A model generated the notes under the pieces. It did not search any database, was not told the DNA's origin, and saw only the letters and a program-made list of their open reading frames with translations. A stretch of 64,000 bases of DNA from positions 868,001 through 932,000 of the forward strand of contig NZ_OU912926.1 of assembly GCF_918378365.1 (NCBI RefSeq). Reading direction: 5' to 3'. Positions 56,948-64,000 of this stretch are shown in pieces. Position 1 is the first letter of the stretch. Every line of letters begins with the position of its first letter. The translations under genes were made by a program, and so were the position numbers. This stretch comes from Candidatus Nitrotoga arctica (GTDB lineage: Bacteria > Pseudomonadota > Gammaproteobacteria > Burkholderiales > Gallionellaceae).

Positions 56948-57514
56948 ATGTATACGCTTATTTTCTTCGGTATCGTTGCCATAGTATTGATTTACGGCAT
57001 TAGCTTGTATAACAACTTGGTGAGTGTCAAAAATGCCGTTGCCAAGGCTTGGGCCAACATCGACGTGCTATTGAAACAGCGCCATGACGAGTTGCCAAAA
57101 CTGGTTGAAGTGTGCAAACAGTACAAGCAGTTTGAGCAGTCCACTCTGCAAAAAGTTATTGAGGCACGATCACAGGTGCAGTCTGCGGGGAACCGTCAAG
57201 ATATCGACGCCCTGGGGCAGGCGGAAGGGATGCTACGCGCGGGACTGGGCAGAATCTTCGCCCTTGCAGAAGCTTACCCGGAGCTAAAAGCTAATGAAAG
57301 TTTCATGCAGCTGCAGAGTCGTATCAGTAATCTTGAGAATGGAATTGCTGACCGCCGTGAATTTTATAACGACGCAGTGAGCATCAATAATGTGCACATT
57401 GAAATCTTTCCCGCCAATATCCTTGCGAAGATGTTCGGCTTTGATGAAAAAACCTTGTTGGTATTCTCTGCGGAAGAAAAGATGGATGTAAATCTCCAGC
57501 AATTATTTAACTAA
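56948..57514 (+). CDS. lemA: LemA family protein
   Basis: A 188-residue LemA protein. A single N-terminal membrane anchor (LIFFGIVAIVLIYGISLYNN) is followed by the conserved SVKNAVAKAWANIDVLLKQR motif and DELPKLVEVCKQY. Long coiled helices follow, ending with FNDAV-like EFYNDAVSINNVHIEIFPAN. LemA proteins are inner membrane proteins with a periplasmic helical bundle of unclear function. The next gene, 63-111 bases downstream depending on its start, encodes a GIDE-type membrane protein. This pairing recurs in proteobacteria and suggests a shared role. Confidence 0.92.
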   Translation: MYTLIFFGIVAIVLIYGISLYNNLVSVKNAVAKAWANIDVLLKQRHDELPKLVEVCKQYKQFEQSTLQKVIEARSQVQSAGNRQDIDALGQAEGMLRAGLGRIFALAEAYPELKANESFMQLQSRISNLENGIADRREFYNDAVSINNVHIEIFPANILAKMFGFDEKTLLVFSAEEKMDVNLQQLFN

Positions 57515-57577
57515 CGATTACGGCAAATATATCTTGCCTGTTAATGAACCATCCATGCTTGTTTTCCCTGATCTCTG

Positions 57578-58525
57578 GTGGGTAAGATTCGTGCGAATCG
57601 CTGTGCAATATTCACGATAATCCCCATGCTGGATTGGCTACGACGCAAATATGCGCAACTTATTACCTCAGGTGCGCAGCTGTTGCTGCTGCTTGTTGGT
57701 ATCAACCTGCATTCCCGCGACGGCTGGGTGTCTTGCCTTGCTGCAATTGCCTTGATTAGTTTCTATGCATGGATATCTTCGCTATATAGGCTGCGTACCT
57801 TACGCAACACACCTACATCAAAGATTGCTTCTGCCGCACAAGGTTATGTTGAATTAGTGGGAAAGGGTCAACCATTCTGTGATCCTCTATTGTTCAGCAC
57901 GTTAAGACGAGTTCCTTGCTTGTGGTGCCGTTATAAAATCGAACAGCAAGAGAAAAATGGATGGAAAATAATAGATAGCGGTGAAACTGACGACTCTTTC
58001 ATACTGCGCGACGACACCGGTGAATGCGTGGTTGACCCGGAGAATGCAGAGATCATCACTCAGGATTATGACCAGTGGCAAGAGGATGGCTGTCGTTACA
58101 CTGAGTGGAAATTGATCAAGGGTGAAATCCTCTACGTCATCGGGCGGTTTCGTACGCTTGGTGGGAGCAATCAGGAATTTGACCTGCGCGTTGAGTTGAA
58201 CGCATTGCTGACTGAATGGAAGAAAAGTATGCCCACGTTGCTTGCACGCTTTGATTTGAATAAAGATGGGGAGCTAGGCATAGAGGAATGGGAACTCGTT
58301 AGACAAGCGGCCAAGCGGGAAGTAGAGAAAATGAAGGTGGATGTTCTGGCCCAGCCCAGCACCCATATCATCAGCCGTTCTCCTGATGGACAACTCTTCC
58401 TTATCAGCAACCTCTCGGGGGATCGTCTGTCACGTCGCTACATGTTCTGGGTCTGGGGGCATCTCATGATTTTCTTTGGATCGCTTGGTGGGTTAGGATT
58501 AATGCTGCAAAATGTCAGCTTATAA
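57578..58525 (+). CDS. GIDE-domain membrane protein with an EF-hand
   Basis: A protein of up to 315 residues. It starts either at 57578 or, more likely, at the ATG 57626 (MLDWLRRKYAQL). It has N-terminal membrane segments (AQLLLLLVGINLHS, SCLAAIALISFYAWISSLY), the GIDE fold (IASAAQGYVELVGKGQPFCD, RVPCLWCRYKIEQQE, LRDDTGECVVDPENAEIITQ) and a C-terminal membrane segment. Between them is a calcium-type EF-hand loop DLNKDGELGIEEWE with acidic residues at positions 1, 3, 5 and 12. GIDE proteins are named after E3 ligases, but the bacterial forms lack the RING domain. Function unknown; context is LemA upstream. Confidence 0.8.
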   Translation: MGKIRANRCAIFTIIPMLDWLRRKYAQLITSGAQLLLLLVGINLHSRDGWVSCLAAIALISFYAWISSLYRLRTLRNTPTSKIASAAQGYVELVGKGQPFCDPLLFSTLRRVPCLWCRYKIEQQEKNGWKIIDSGETDDSFILRDDTGECVVDPENAEIITQDYDQWQEDGCRYTEWKLIKGEILYVIGRFRTLGGSNQEFDLRVELNALLTEWKKSMPTLLARFDLNKDGELGIEEWELVRQAAKREVEKMKVDVLAQPSTHIISRSPDGQLFLISNLSGDRLSRRYMFWVWGHLMIFFGSLGGLGLMLQNVSL

Positions 58526-58816
58526 CGTAAAACACAATATTATGGACGGCATCCATGTTCATCAGAATTATCAATATAAAATCCATGCTCTTGGTCAACG
58601 GTCATTGATGTGATGCGTTTTAGAAAGATATATGGTCTGACTTTTTTAGAGTCATTCAGGTTTTGGGGAACTAAATATTTATTTTTATCTTTTTATTTTC
58701 GACTACTGGTTAAAAAGCTTTACAGGGGCCAAATCGGAATCGCTACTCAAATTTATCGGATAGCAATTCTCTGAAATTAGATTGTTACGTGTGCTACATA
58801 GTGGGGTACAGAGATA

Positions 58817-59353
58817 ATGAAGACATCAAAAATGCGTTTGGTTTTAACCTTAATCATCGCCCTGTTGGTGGGGGTTTCGACTAGCGAGGCAGTGTTTGCG
58901 GCAGGCGGAGGGCGTGGTGGTGGCTGGCACGGGGGCGGTGGGTGGCATGGCGGCGGCGGGTGGCGTGGAGGTGGCTGGAACGGTGGTGGGCGCGTAGGCA
59001 TCTATCTCGGTGCGCCGATTGGGTTTAATTTTGGGTATTCTCCGTACTCATACTATGGGGCATCGTACTATGGGTCGCCCTATTATTATTCGCCGGCGCC
59101 CGCGTATTACCCCCCGGTGCAGCCTGCGCCGGTAATTTACACCGAACGAAGAGACGACCCACAGATAAGAACACAAGAAGCACCGAGAAATTCGTCGCAA
59201 AATGTTCAGGGTTCTTGGTGGTATTACTGCGTAAATTCAAATTCTTATTATCCATATGTTAATAAATGTCCAGGAGGTTGGCTGCGAGTTGCGCCGCAAC
59301 CTGCACCCGATTCAGATGACCAACCCGCTGTGAGTAATGTATCTGCGCCATGA
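58817..59353 (+). CDS. Secreted Gly/Trp-rich protein with conserved C-terminal motif
   Basis: A 178-residue exported protein with signal peptide (LVLTLIIALLVGVSTSEAVF, cleavage at FAA). The N-terminal mature part is a GGGW/HGGG repeat (residues 31-55), then a Tyr/Ser/Pro-rich stretch (YSPYSYYGASYYGSPYYY). The C-terminal module SWWYYCVNSNSYYPYVNKCP plus GGWLRV, with two cysteines, recurs in many betaproteobacterial secreted proteins of unknown role and seems to be a small disulfide-bonded domain. It overlaps the next gene by four bases (ATGA), so the products are translated together. Confidence 0.82.
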   Translation: MKTSKMRLVLTLIIALLVGVSTSEAVFAAGGGRGGGWHGGGGWHGGGGWRGGGWNGGGRVGIYLGAPIGFNFGYSPYSYYGASYYGSPYYYSPAPAYYPPVQPAPVIYTERRDDPQIRTQEAPRNSSQNVQGSWWYYCVNSNSYYPYVNKCPGGWLRVAPQPAPDSDDQPAVSNVSAP

Positions 59354-60090
59354 CACATAAATTGCGACTTTCTTTCTTGCTGTTGGCAGTTCTCGTGCTC
59401 AATGCTTGTACGTCGTTACCGACTGGTCCAGGTATGCTTGCGCTGCCGGGCACGGGAAAAAGCTTTAACCAGTTCCGATTTGACGAGGCTGATTGCAGGC
59501 GGTATGCCAGCACTCAGGTCGGTGGTCGCACGGCCAATGAAGCAGCGGCTGAGAGTGGTGTGAGAAGCGCAGTGGTAGGAACTGCAATTGGCGCCACAGC
59601 GGGCGCATTGTTAGGCGGACACAATGGCGCTGGCGTGGGCGCCGGATCTGGATTGCTCATTGGTTCCATGGTAGGAGTGGGCACGGGTGAAAGCTCAGGA
59701 CTCAACCTTCAGCAGCGTTATGACTTCGCATATCACCAATGCATGTATGCGAAAGGCCATCGTGTCCCAGTATCAGGCCGTTTGGAATATTCACGGCAGC
59801 CTGTCCAAAATAGCAAATATGCACCTTCACCGGCTCCAAGCGGAACGCCATCATTGCCTTCTGTTAACTCTTTCGTGCCTCCGCCGCCGCCTCGCGGGGC
59901 TCCGCCACCACCGCCTCCGGATGTTTCCACAGCTCCGTTGACCCCTGAAGATATTCAGCAATTAGTGCCTCGTGAGGATGTCCTGCCCCTAACGACGCCT
60001 GATGACACTTCTCCACTAGTGCCTTCTGAGGATTTTCAGCCACCCATGCCTCCAAGCGGCAATCCGCCACCGCCACCTCCTGATGCTTAG
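59350..60090 (+). CDS. Glycine-zipper lipoprotein with proline-rich tail
   Basis: A 246-residue lipoprotein. The lipobox is VLNAC (Cys20). Next is DEADCRRYASTQVGGRTANE, and a glycine-zipper segment AVVGTAIGATAGALLGG plus AGVGAGSGLLIGSMVGVGTG, a membrane-inserting hairpin of the YMGG/Rickettsia 17-kDa type. QRYDFAYHQCMYAKGH has a second cysteine. The last 90 residues are Pro-rich with PPPPPP runs and repeats of x-PLxP-x-ED-x-QxLxP. Probably an outer membrane assembly or stability protein working with the overlapping upstream secreted protein. The IS5 element begins 34 bases after its stop. Confidence 0.85.
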   Translation: MTHKLRLSFLLLAVLVLNACTSLPTGPGMLALPGTGKSFNQFRFDEADCRRYASTQVGGRTANEAAAESGVRSAVVGTAIGATAGALLGGHNGAGVGAGSGLLIGSMVGVGTGESSGLNLQQRYDFAYHQCMYAKGHRVPVSGRLEYSRQPVQNSKYAPSPAPSGTPSLPSVNSFVPPPPPRGAPPPPPPDVSTAPLTPEDIQQLVPREDVLPLTTPDDTSPLVPSEDFQPPMPPSGNPPPPPPDA

Positions 60091-60123
60091 ACATCAACGA
60101 TGATCCTGAGAGCGTCGGGCATC

Positions 60124-60972
60124 TAAGAGCCTGTTCACGATCTTCGCAGCAGCAGAACCAGGAAGGCAAGGTGGATGAATTGCAGGCTGGTATTGAGTTT
60201 GCGTTCGCAGTTCTTCCATAGCCGTCTGCATTTCTCCAACCAGGCGAAGCTGCGCTCAACCACCCAACGCTTTGGGATGACGGCGAAGGTGTGCAGTTCG
60301 TTGCGCTTGGCGATCTGCACCGATGCCCCCAGTATTTCATCGACTGCCAACGCAAATGGTCGACCTACATAACCACCGTCAGCCAGAATACGTTGTACCT
60401 GCGCAAGGCCTGGTTTGCACCGTGCCATCGCCTGCAAGATACCTTTCCGATCAGTGACCTCAGCGGTGGTCACCGCAACTGCATGCGGTAGTCCTTGGGT
60501 ATCCACCGCAATGTGGCGCTTGATTCCAGAGATCTTCTTGCCTGCGTCATAACCCTTCTGACCCGCCGTGTCCGTGTTTTTCACGCTCTGCGCGTCCACA
60601 ATCAATAGCGTCGGCTGTGCGTTGCGCCCCTGTCTCGTACGGGCCACGCCAACTTGATTTTTTTAACGCCCGCTCCAGCAGGCTCATTCCTTCCTCGTCC
60701 TGCTCACTCCACTTGGCAAAGTAGGAGTGCACCGTGCGCCATTTCGGAAACTCCCTCGGTAGCATTCGCCACTGGCAGCCGCTCTTGAGCAGGTACAGTA
60801 CCGCGCTCCAGACCTCATATAAGTCCACCGTGCGGGGCTTGGTACGCTTGCGCGCCCCTTCCAGCAAGGGCCTAATTTGCTCGAACTGCTCGCGGCTGAT
60901 GTCGCTTGGGTATTTTTTCTTGCGCATTCGGACATTGTCTCGGATTTCAGCAAGATCGTGAACAGGCTCTTA
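60124..60972 (-). mobile_element. IS5-family (IS427-like) element, complete copy
   Basis: About 849 bases with perfect 21-base inverted repeats (TAAGAGCCTGTTCACGATC at the left, complement at the right). If TA is read as the target duplication, the element proper starts AGAGCC. It is inverted relative to the partial copy at the window start. Confidence 0.92.
60135..60927 (-). CDS. IS5-family transposase, two frames joined at an A7 run
   Basis: The first frame (60547-60927, MRKKKYPSDISREQFEQIRP) is the DUF4096-type N-terminal domain with VWSAVLYLLKSGCQWRMLPR and TVHSYFAKW. The second (60135-60647) has the DDE residues in LLIVDAQSVKNTD, ILADGGYVG and WVVERSFAWLEKCRR. They meet at seven A (60658-60664), where a +1 (or -2) shift fuses them to about 265 residues. 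Slippage at such a run is normal in this subgroup. No other damage is seen, so this copy may be active. Confidence 0.88.
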
Positions 60973-61067
60973 GTGCATCGTCTGGTTTTACGATAGTCCA
61001 GGAACTTGAACTTCGTGAAACGGGTGAATGTGATTTGAGCCAGATTTCGCATTGGCGCACCCAAAAA

Positions 61068-61760
61068 TCAATGAGGCTCACCCACGGTTAGCGAAAGTCC
61101 ATTATCTTTCGGGCCAAGTCCGAGCAGCCACGGTACCGCAGTTTTAGCCCATCTCTCTGCGTTAGGATAATCCCGTGCTTGCGAACCAAAGGTACTGCGC
61201 AGCATGTCCGTATTAATGATTCCAGGATTCAAAGGGGTCGCCGCCATTCCCTGTGGCAGTTCCTGAGCTAATGCTTTGGTCAGACCTTCGATTGCCCACT
61301 TGGTCGCGCAATAAGGGGCGACTTCCGCATCGGTTGAGCGGCCCCAGCCAGAGCTGAGATTAACAATGACTCCGCTCCGCTTGGCTATCATGGCCGGTAC
61401 GAAATGTCGGATAACATTGGCTACTCCCTTTATGTTCACATCAACGACCATGGAGAATTCACTGGCAGGCACTTTCCAAAGCGGTGCATTACGGTTGACG
61501 AGTGCGGCGTTATTTATCAGCAGGTCGGGCGAACCGGCCAAGCTCAGGCAATGTTTTGCCCAATCACGCACAGCCTCATCGTTTGTGACGTCTAGCACCT
61601 CGAAGCAACTGTCTGGCCCATGAAGGTTATTCAGTTCATGAATCGCAACTTCTGATCGTCCACAACCTAAAACTCGGTGGCCGAGACGAATAAATCCATC
61701 GGTCATAACACGTCCCAATCCACGGCTTACGCCAGTAATGACAATCACTTTGGAAGTCAT
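61068..61760 (-). CDS. Short-chain dehydrogenase/reductase
   Basis: A 230-residue classical SDR. The NAD(P)-binding motif is TGVSRGLGRVM with arginine after Ser, which favours NADP. DVTNDEA and NNAAL stabilise the cofactor. The catalytic Ser, Tyr and Lys are in NLSSGWG and YCATKWAIEGL, and PGIINTDMLR completes the fold. The substrate is unknown. It is the only gene on its strand between the IS5 copy and alkA, with about 270 bases upstream of it, and the IS lies less than 100 bases past its end. Confidence 0.9.
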   Translation of the reverse strand: MTSKVIVITGVSRGLGRVMTDGFIRLGHRVLGCGRSEVAIHELNNLHGPDSCFEVLDVTNDEAVRDWAKHCLSLAGSPDLLINNAALVNRNAPLWKVPASEFSMVVDVNIKGVANVIRHFVPAMIAKRSGVIVNLSSGWGRSTDAEVAPYCATKWAIEGLTKALAQELPQGMAATPLNPGIINTDMLRSTFGSQARDYPNAERWAKTAVPWLLGLGPKDNGLSLTVGEPH

Positions 61761-62033
61761 AAGATCACCAGTTTATTCATTTTGCTTGTCTTCCCGTTAC
61801 GTAGTGTTCAAGTGAATGAGAGCGATAATTTAGCTCGTTGATATTGCGGGGGCCAATGGGCACCGTATCCGTTTGTTCCGTGCCAAGGATATGTTCGGCT
61901 TGCATAGCTCGCAGATTAAATTCTAGCTTGTGATAATCAGGTTTCATACATTGACACAGTTGATAGACGGTTTAGTTGTGCTCGCGTTTCTTGATGTGTG
62001 CCGCATTGTCTATTCGAAATGAGCACAAACCTG

Positions 62034-62954
62034 TTATTTAACAACAGGCAGAAACTCAGAGGGTATCGCCCAGAGATGTGCTGCTACTAAAGCGCGCCAA
62101 GGCGAAAACTCAGCCAGCCAGCGCTCTGTGAAGTTCTCAGTAACTTTTTCCGTGGGACCAAGTAACAGTTGTAATTTGCGCCGAACGGCCGCATCTCCAT
62201 GTAGCGAGCCATCGAGCCAGCCGAAACCACGAAGCAGCGCGTAATTGACGGTCCAAGGGCCTATGCCGCGTAAGCTTAGCAGTTGCTTGTGAATTTCCTC
62301 AACGGGTATCGTGGTCATCCATGTCTCCAGCGGCAGACGGTTTGCTGCAACCTCGCGGCTCAACATGATCAGCGTTTGAGCCTTGGTTTGCGAGAATCCT
62401 GCTTGGCGCAGTTCCGTTTCGCTCAAGTTTGCAACTTTATCTGCATCTGGATAACACGCCAGCCCAGAGGAATCTTTCACGCCAGTCAGCTGAATGAACT
62501 TGCGGCGCAGGGAAACCGCTGCACCAATGCTGATCTGCTGTCCGGTAATTGCCCAAGTCAGTGCTTCGAAAGGCGTTGCTGAAAGGGGCACCCGCAACCC
62601 GGGTTGCCGGGCAATGAGTAGTCCTAGTTGTGGATGGGTGCGATAGATGGACTCGAAGTCCTCGATTCGTTGCGTCAGGCCAAGCATGCGCCGCACTATC
62701 TGTACGAGCGTATCTTGATTGGCGTTCGTTACTCCATCAATGGCCAGTTCCACGTCGGCATGCCCAATCTCCAAGCGAATCGTCAAGGAAGCTGCCTGTC
62801 CCTCCCACATCAAGCCTTTTTGCAGACAATGCCCGTCAATTCGTTCAGCTACTGCCAACGTATCGCGGCCGTGGAAATCAAGCACATCATCAACTCGAAA
62901 ATCATCGGCCAACGGAATCGAACACGATAGGTGTGTTCGCATTACCCGTTCCAT
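62034..62954 (-). CDS. alkA: DNA-3-methyladenine glycosylase II (AlkA-type)
   Basis: A 306-residue base-excision enzyme that removes alkylated purines. The N-terminal AlkA_N part (DFRVDDVLDFHGRDTLAVAE) is followed by the HhH-GPD core: TWAITGQQISIGAAVSLRRK, the hairpin LLSLRGIGPWTVNYALLRGF, and catalytic Asp in SLHGDAAVRRKLQ. The frame may start at 62954 or at a Met four codons later. It is the downstream neighbour of ada on the same strand (97-base gap), matching the adaptive-response arrangement, and would be activated by methylated Ada. Confidence 0.92.
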   Translation of the reverse strand: MERVMRTHLSCSIPLADDFRVDDVLDFHGRDTLAVAERIDGHCLQKGLMWEGQAASLTIRLEIGHADVELAIDGVTNANQDTLVQIVRRMLGLTQRIEDFESIYRTHPQLGLLIARQPGLRVPLSATPFEALTWAITGQQISIGAAVSLRRKFIQLTGVKDSSGLACYPDADKVANLSETELRQAGFSQTKAQTLIMLSREVAANRLPLETWMTTIPVEEIHKQLLSLRGIGPWTVNYALLRGFGWLDGSLHGDAAVRRKLQLLLGPTEKVTENFTERWLAEFSPWRALVAAHLWAIPSEFLPVVK

Positions 62955-63051
62955 TCCTTGACTCTGTACGTCGCATCGTGAAAGATTCGGTCAGTACAAA
63001 TTCGCCGCTGGCGAAATGCCGTCCGGACTATTGAGCAGCGCGTGGCGATAT

Positions 63052-64000
63052 TCACCGTATTTTCTCGAGCACACATGCCTGCTGCGCCTCTCGGTCAAGT
63101 AATGCGCGTTTTCGTTCGACGCCCCAGCGGTAACCGGACAAACCGCCATCGATACGCACTACGCGATGGCAGGGAATCGCCACCGCCAGCGCGTTGGCGG
63201 CACAAGCCCCGGCCACGGCACGGACAGCCTTGGGTGCTCCGATGCGTTGGGCGACGTTGGTGTAGCTGACGGTTTCGCCGGCAGGAATTTCTTGCAGGGC
63301 CTGCCAGACGCGCTGCTGGAAAGCTGTGCCCCGCACATCCAATGGTAGATCTAGGCCTATCCCCGGCGCTTCGACGAATCCGACTACCTTAGCTACGAGT
63401 TGCTCAAATTCTGCATCACTGCCCACCATAATGGCGTGAGGAAAACGGTCCTGCAGGTTACGCACCAACGTATCGGGTTCATCACCCAGGAGAATGGCAC
63501 AGACACCGCGTTTGCTGGCTGCCACCAGTATCGCCCCGAGCGAACACTGACCGATGGCGAAGCGTATCTCAGTATTGGTCCCCCCGGCTCGGTAGTTGGT
63601 CGGTGTCATGCCCAAGATCTGATTCGATTTTTCGTAAAAGTGCCCGTTGGAGTTGTAGCCCGCATCATAGATCGCCTCGGTGACTGTGTTGCTCCGTTTC
63701 AGCCCGGTGTGGACGCGAGAAGCCCGATGGGCTGCCGCATAAGCTTTTGGGGTCATGCCGATGACGGACTTGAAGATACGATGTAAGTGGTAAGTGCTGA
63801 GTCCGGCATATTTCGCCAATTCATAAAGGCTGGGTGTCTGTTCGGCCGTCTCGATGAATCGACACAATTTGGTCACTAAGGTGGTGTGCGGCTCGGCCAT
63901 CTGCGGTTGATCCGGCTGGCATCGTTTGCAGGGGCGAAAACCGGCTTGTTCGGCATGGGCGGCAGTAAGATGGAATTGTACGTTTTCGGGCCGGGCAGGA
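63052..64000 (-). CDS. ada: Ada: methyltransferase and AraC-type activator, 5' end beyond the window
   Basis: Bifunctional alkylation-damage sensor. Reading continues without a stop to the window edge: AHAEQAGFRPCKRCQPDQ is the end of the zinc-bearing N-terminal domain with two of its four cysteines. An AraC helix-turn-helix follows (LYELAKYAGLSTYHLHRIFK). The C-terminal O6-methylguanine methyltransferase has its acceptor Cys in VAIPCHRVVRIDGGLSGYRW. The protein thus repairs O6-methylguanine and, when methylated by phosphotriesters at its N-domain, activates ada and alkA. The Met at 63900 is internal and not the true start. Confidence 0.93.
   Translation of the reverse strand, partial: PARPENVQFHLTAAHAEQAGFRPCKRCQPDQPQMAEPHTTLVTKLCRFIETAEQTPSLYELAKYAGLSTYHLHRIFKSVIGMTPKAYAAAHRASRVHTGLKRSNTVTEAIYDAGYNSNGHFYEKSNQILGMTPTNYRAGGTNTEIRFAIGQCSLGAILVAASKRGVCAILLGDEPDTLVRNLQDRFPHAIMVGSDAEFEQLVAKVVGFVEAPGIGLDLPLDVRGTAFQQRVWQALQEIPAGETVSYTNVAQRIGAPKAVRAVAGACAANALAVAIPCHRVVRIDGGLSGYRWGVERKRALLDREAQQACVLEKIR

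Overview
The window looks like chromosomal DNA of a betaproteobacterium, most plausibly a member of the Nitrosomonadales (Gallionellaceae or Nitrosomonadaceae type). This is inferred from the petABC genes, the betaproteobacterial style of the copper, LemA/GIDE and secreted-protein genes, and the insertion-sequence repertoire; there is no rRNA gene or other marker to prove it. Intact housekeeping blocks are set in a gene graveyard. At least seven types of insertion sequence are present (IS5/IS427-like, a second IS5 subgroup, IS30, IS3, IS630 of two kinds, IS110, IS1182), beside more than a dozen truncated or frameshifted genes.

Layout. 0-3.3 kb: two IS5-type transposase genes, two unknown overlapping genes and a decayed gene. 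3.35-5.8 kb: a large membrane hybrid histidine kinase. 5.8-8.6 kb: a tRNA-Asn remnant, a uracil-DNA-glycosylase-like gene, a DUF488 gene, and universal-stress-protein and IS630 remnants. 8.8-11.7 kb (minus): a cytochrome b561/molybdopterin fusion, two small genes and a dead glucoamylase. 12.2-14.6 kb: the intact cytochrome bc1 operon petABC. 15-19.3 kb: IS30, IS3, broken genes and a HAD hydrolase. 19.8-27.5 kb: a frameshifted FecR/DUF6600 gene, an IS1182 remnant, a SEC-C protein and a wrecked UvrD-type helicase holding an 8-bp tandem repeat and an IS630 piece. 28.1-29.3 kb: IS630.

29.9-38.5 kb is a metal-resistance island. A CusRS-like two-component system is divergent from a Met/His-rich periplasmic protein, a TolC-type outer membrane factor and a multicopper oxidase. 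A MerR regulator is divergent from a CPC-type P1B ATPase across a textbook 20-bp-spacer MerR promoter. 38.9-45.4 kb: a DUF4142 protein, three remnants, then an envelope methionine-sulfoxide repair operon (msrB, a frameshifted dipZ, msrA). That operon is divergent from an ECF sigma factor and an NrsF-type anti-sigma factor, and a GTAAC(T)-N16-CGAA promoter lies upstream of msrB.

45.5-49.1 kb: a periplasmic ankyrin protein, a small secreted repeat protein and a YVTN beta-propeller protein. 49.2-54.3 kb: an IS30 copy interrupted by an IS110 element, a Tat-type dienelactone hydrolase and a deletion-bearing IS630 copy. 54.5-60.1 kb: a second small secreted repeat protein, a MEKHLA protein, a small regulatory-like domain, LemA plus a GIDE/EF-hand membrane protein, and an overlapping secreted-protein/lipoprotein pair. 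60.1-64 kb (minus): a complete IS5 copy, an SDR enzyme, and alkA downstream of ada (alkylation repair); ada runs off the window end.

The best functional story is envelope stress: copper export and oxidation, methionine repair under a sigma/anti-sigma pair, and alkylation repair. The most notable structural observations are the 8-bp repeat that sets the helicase frame, the IS110-in-IS30 nest with a probable guide-RNA region, the 18-bp perfect palindrome resembling an IS end, and the sigma-factor-type promoter ahead of msrB.
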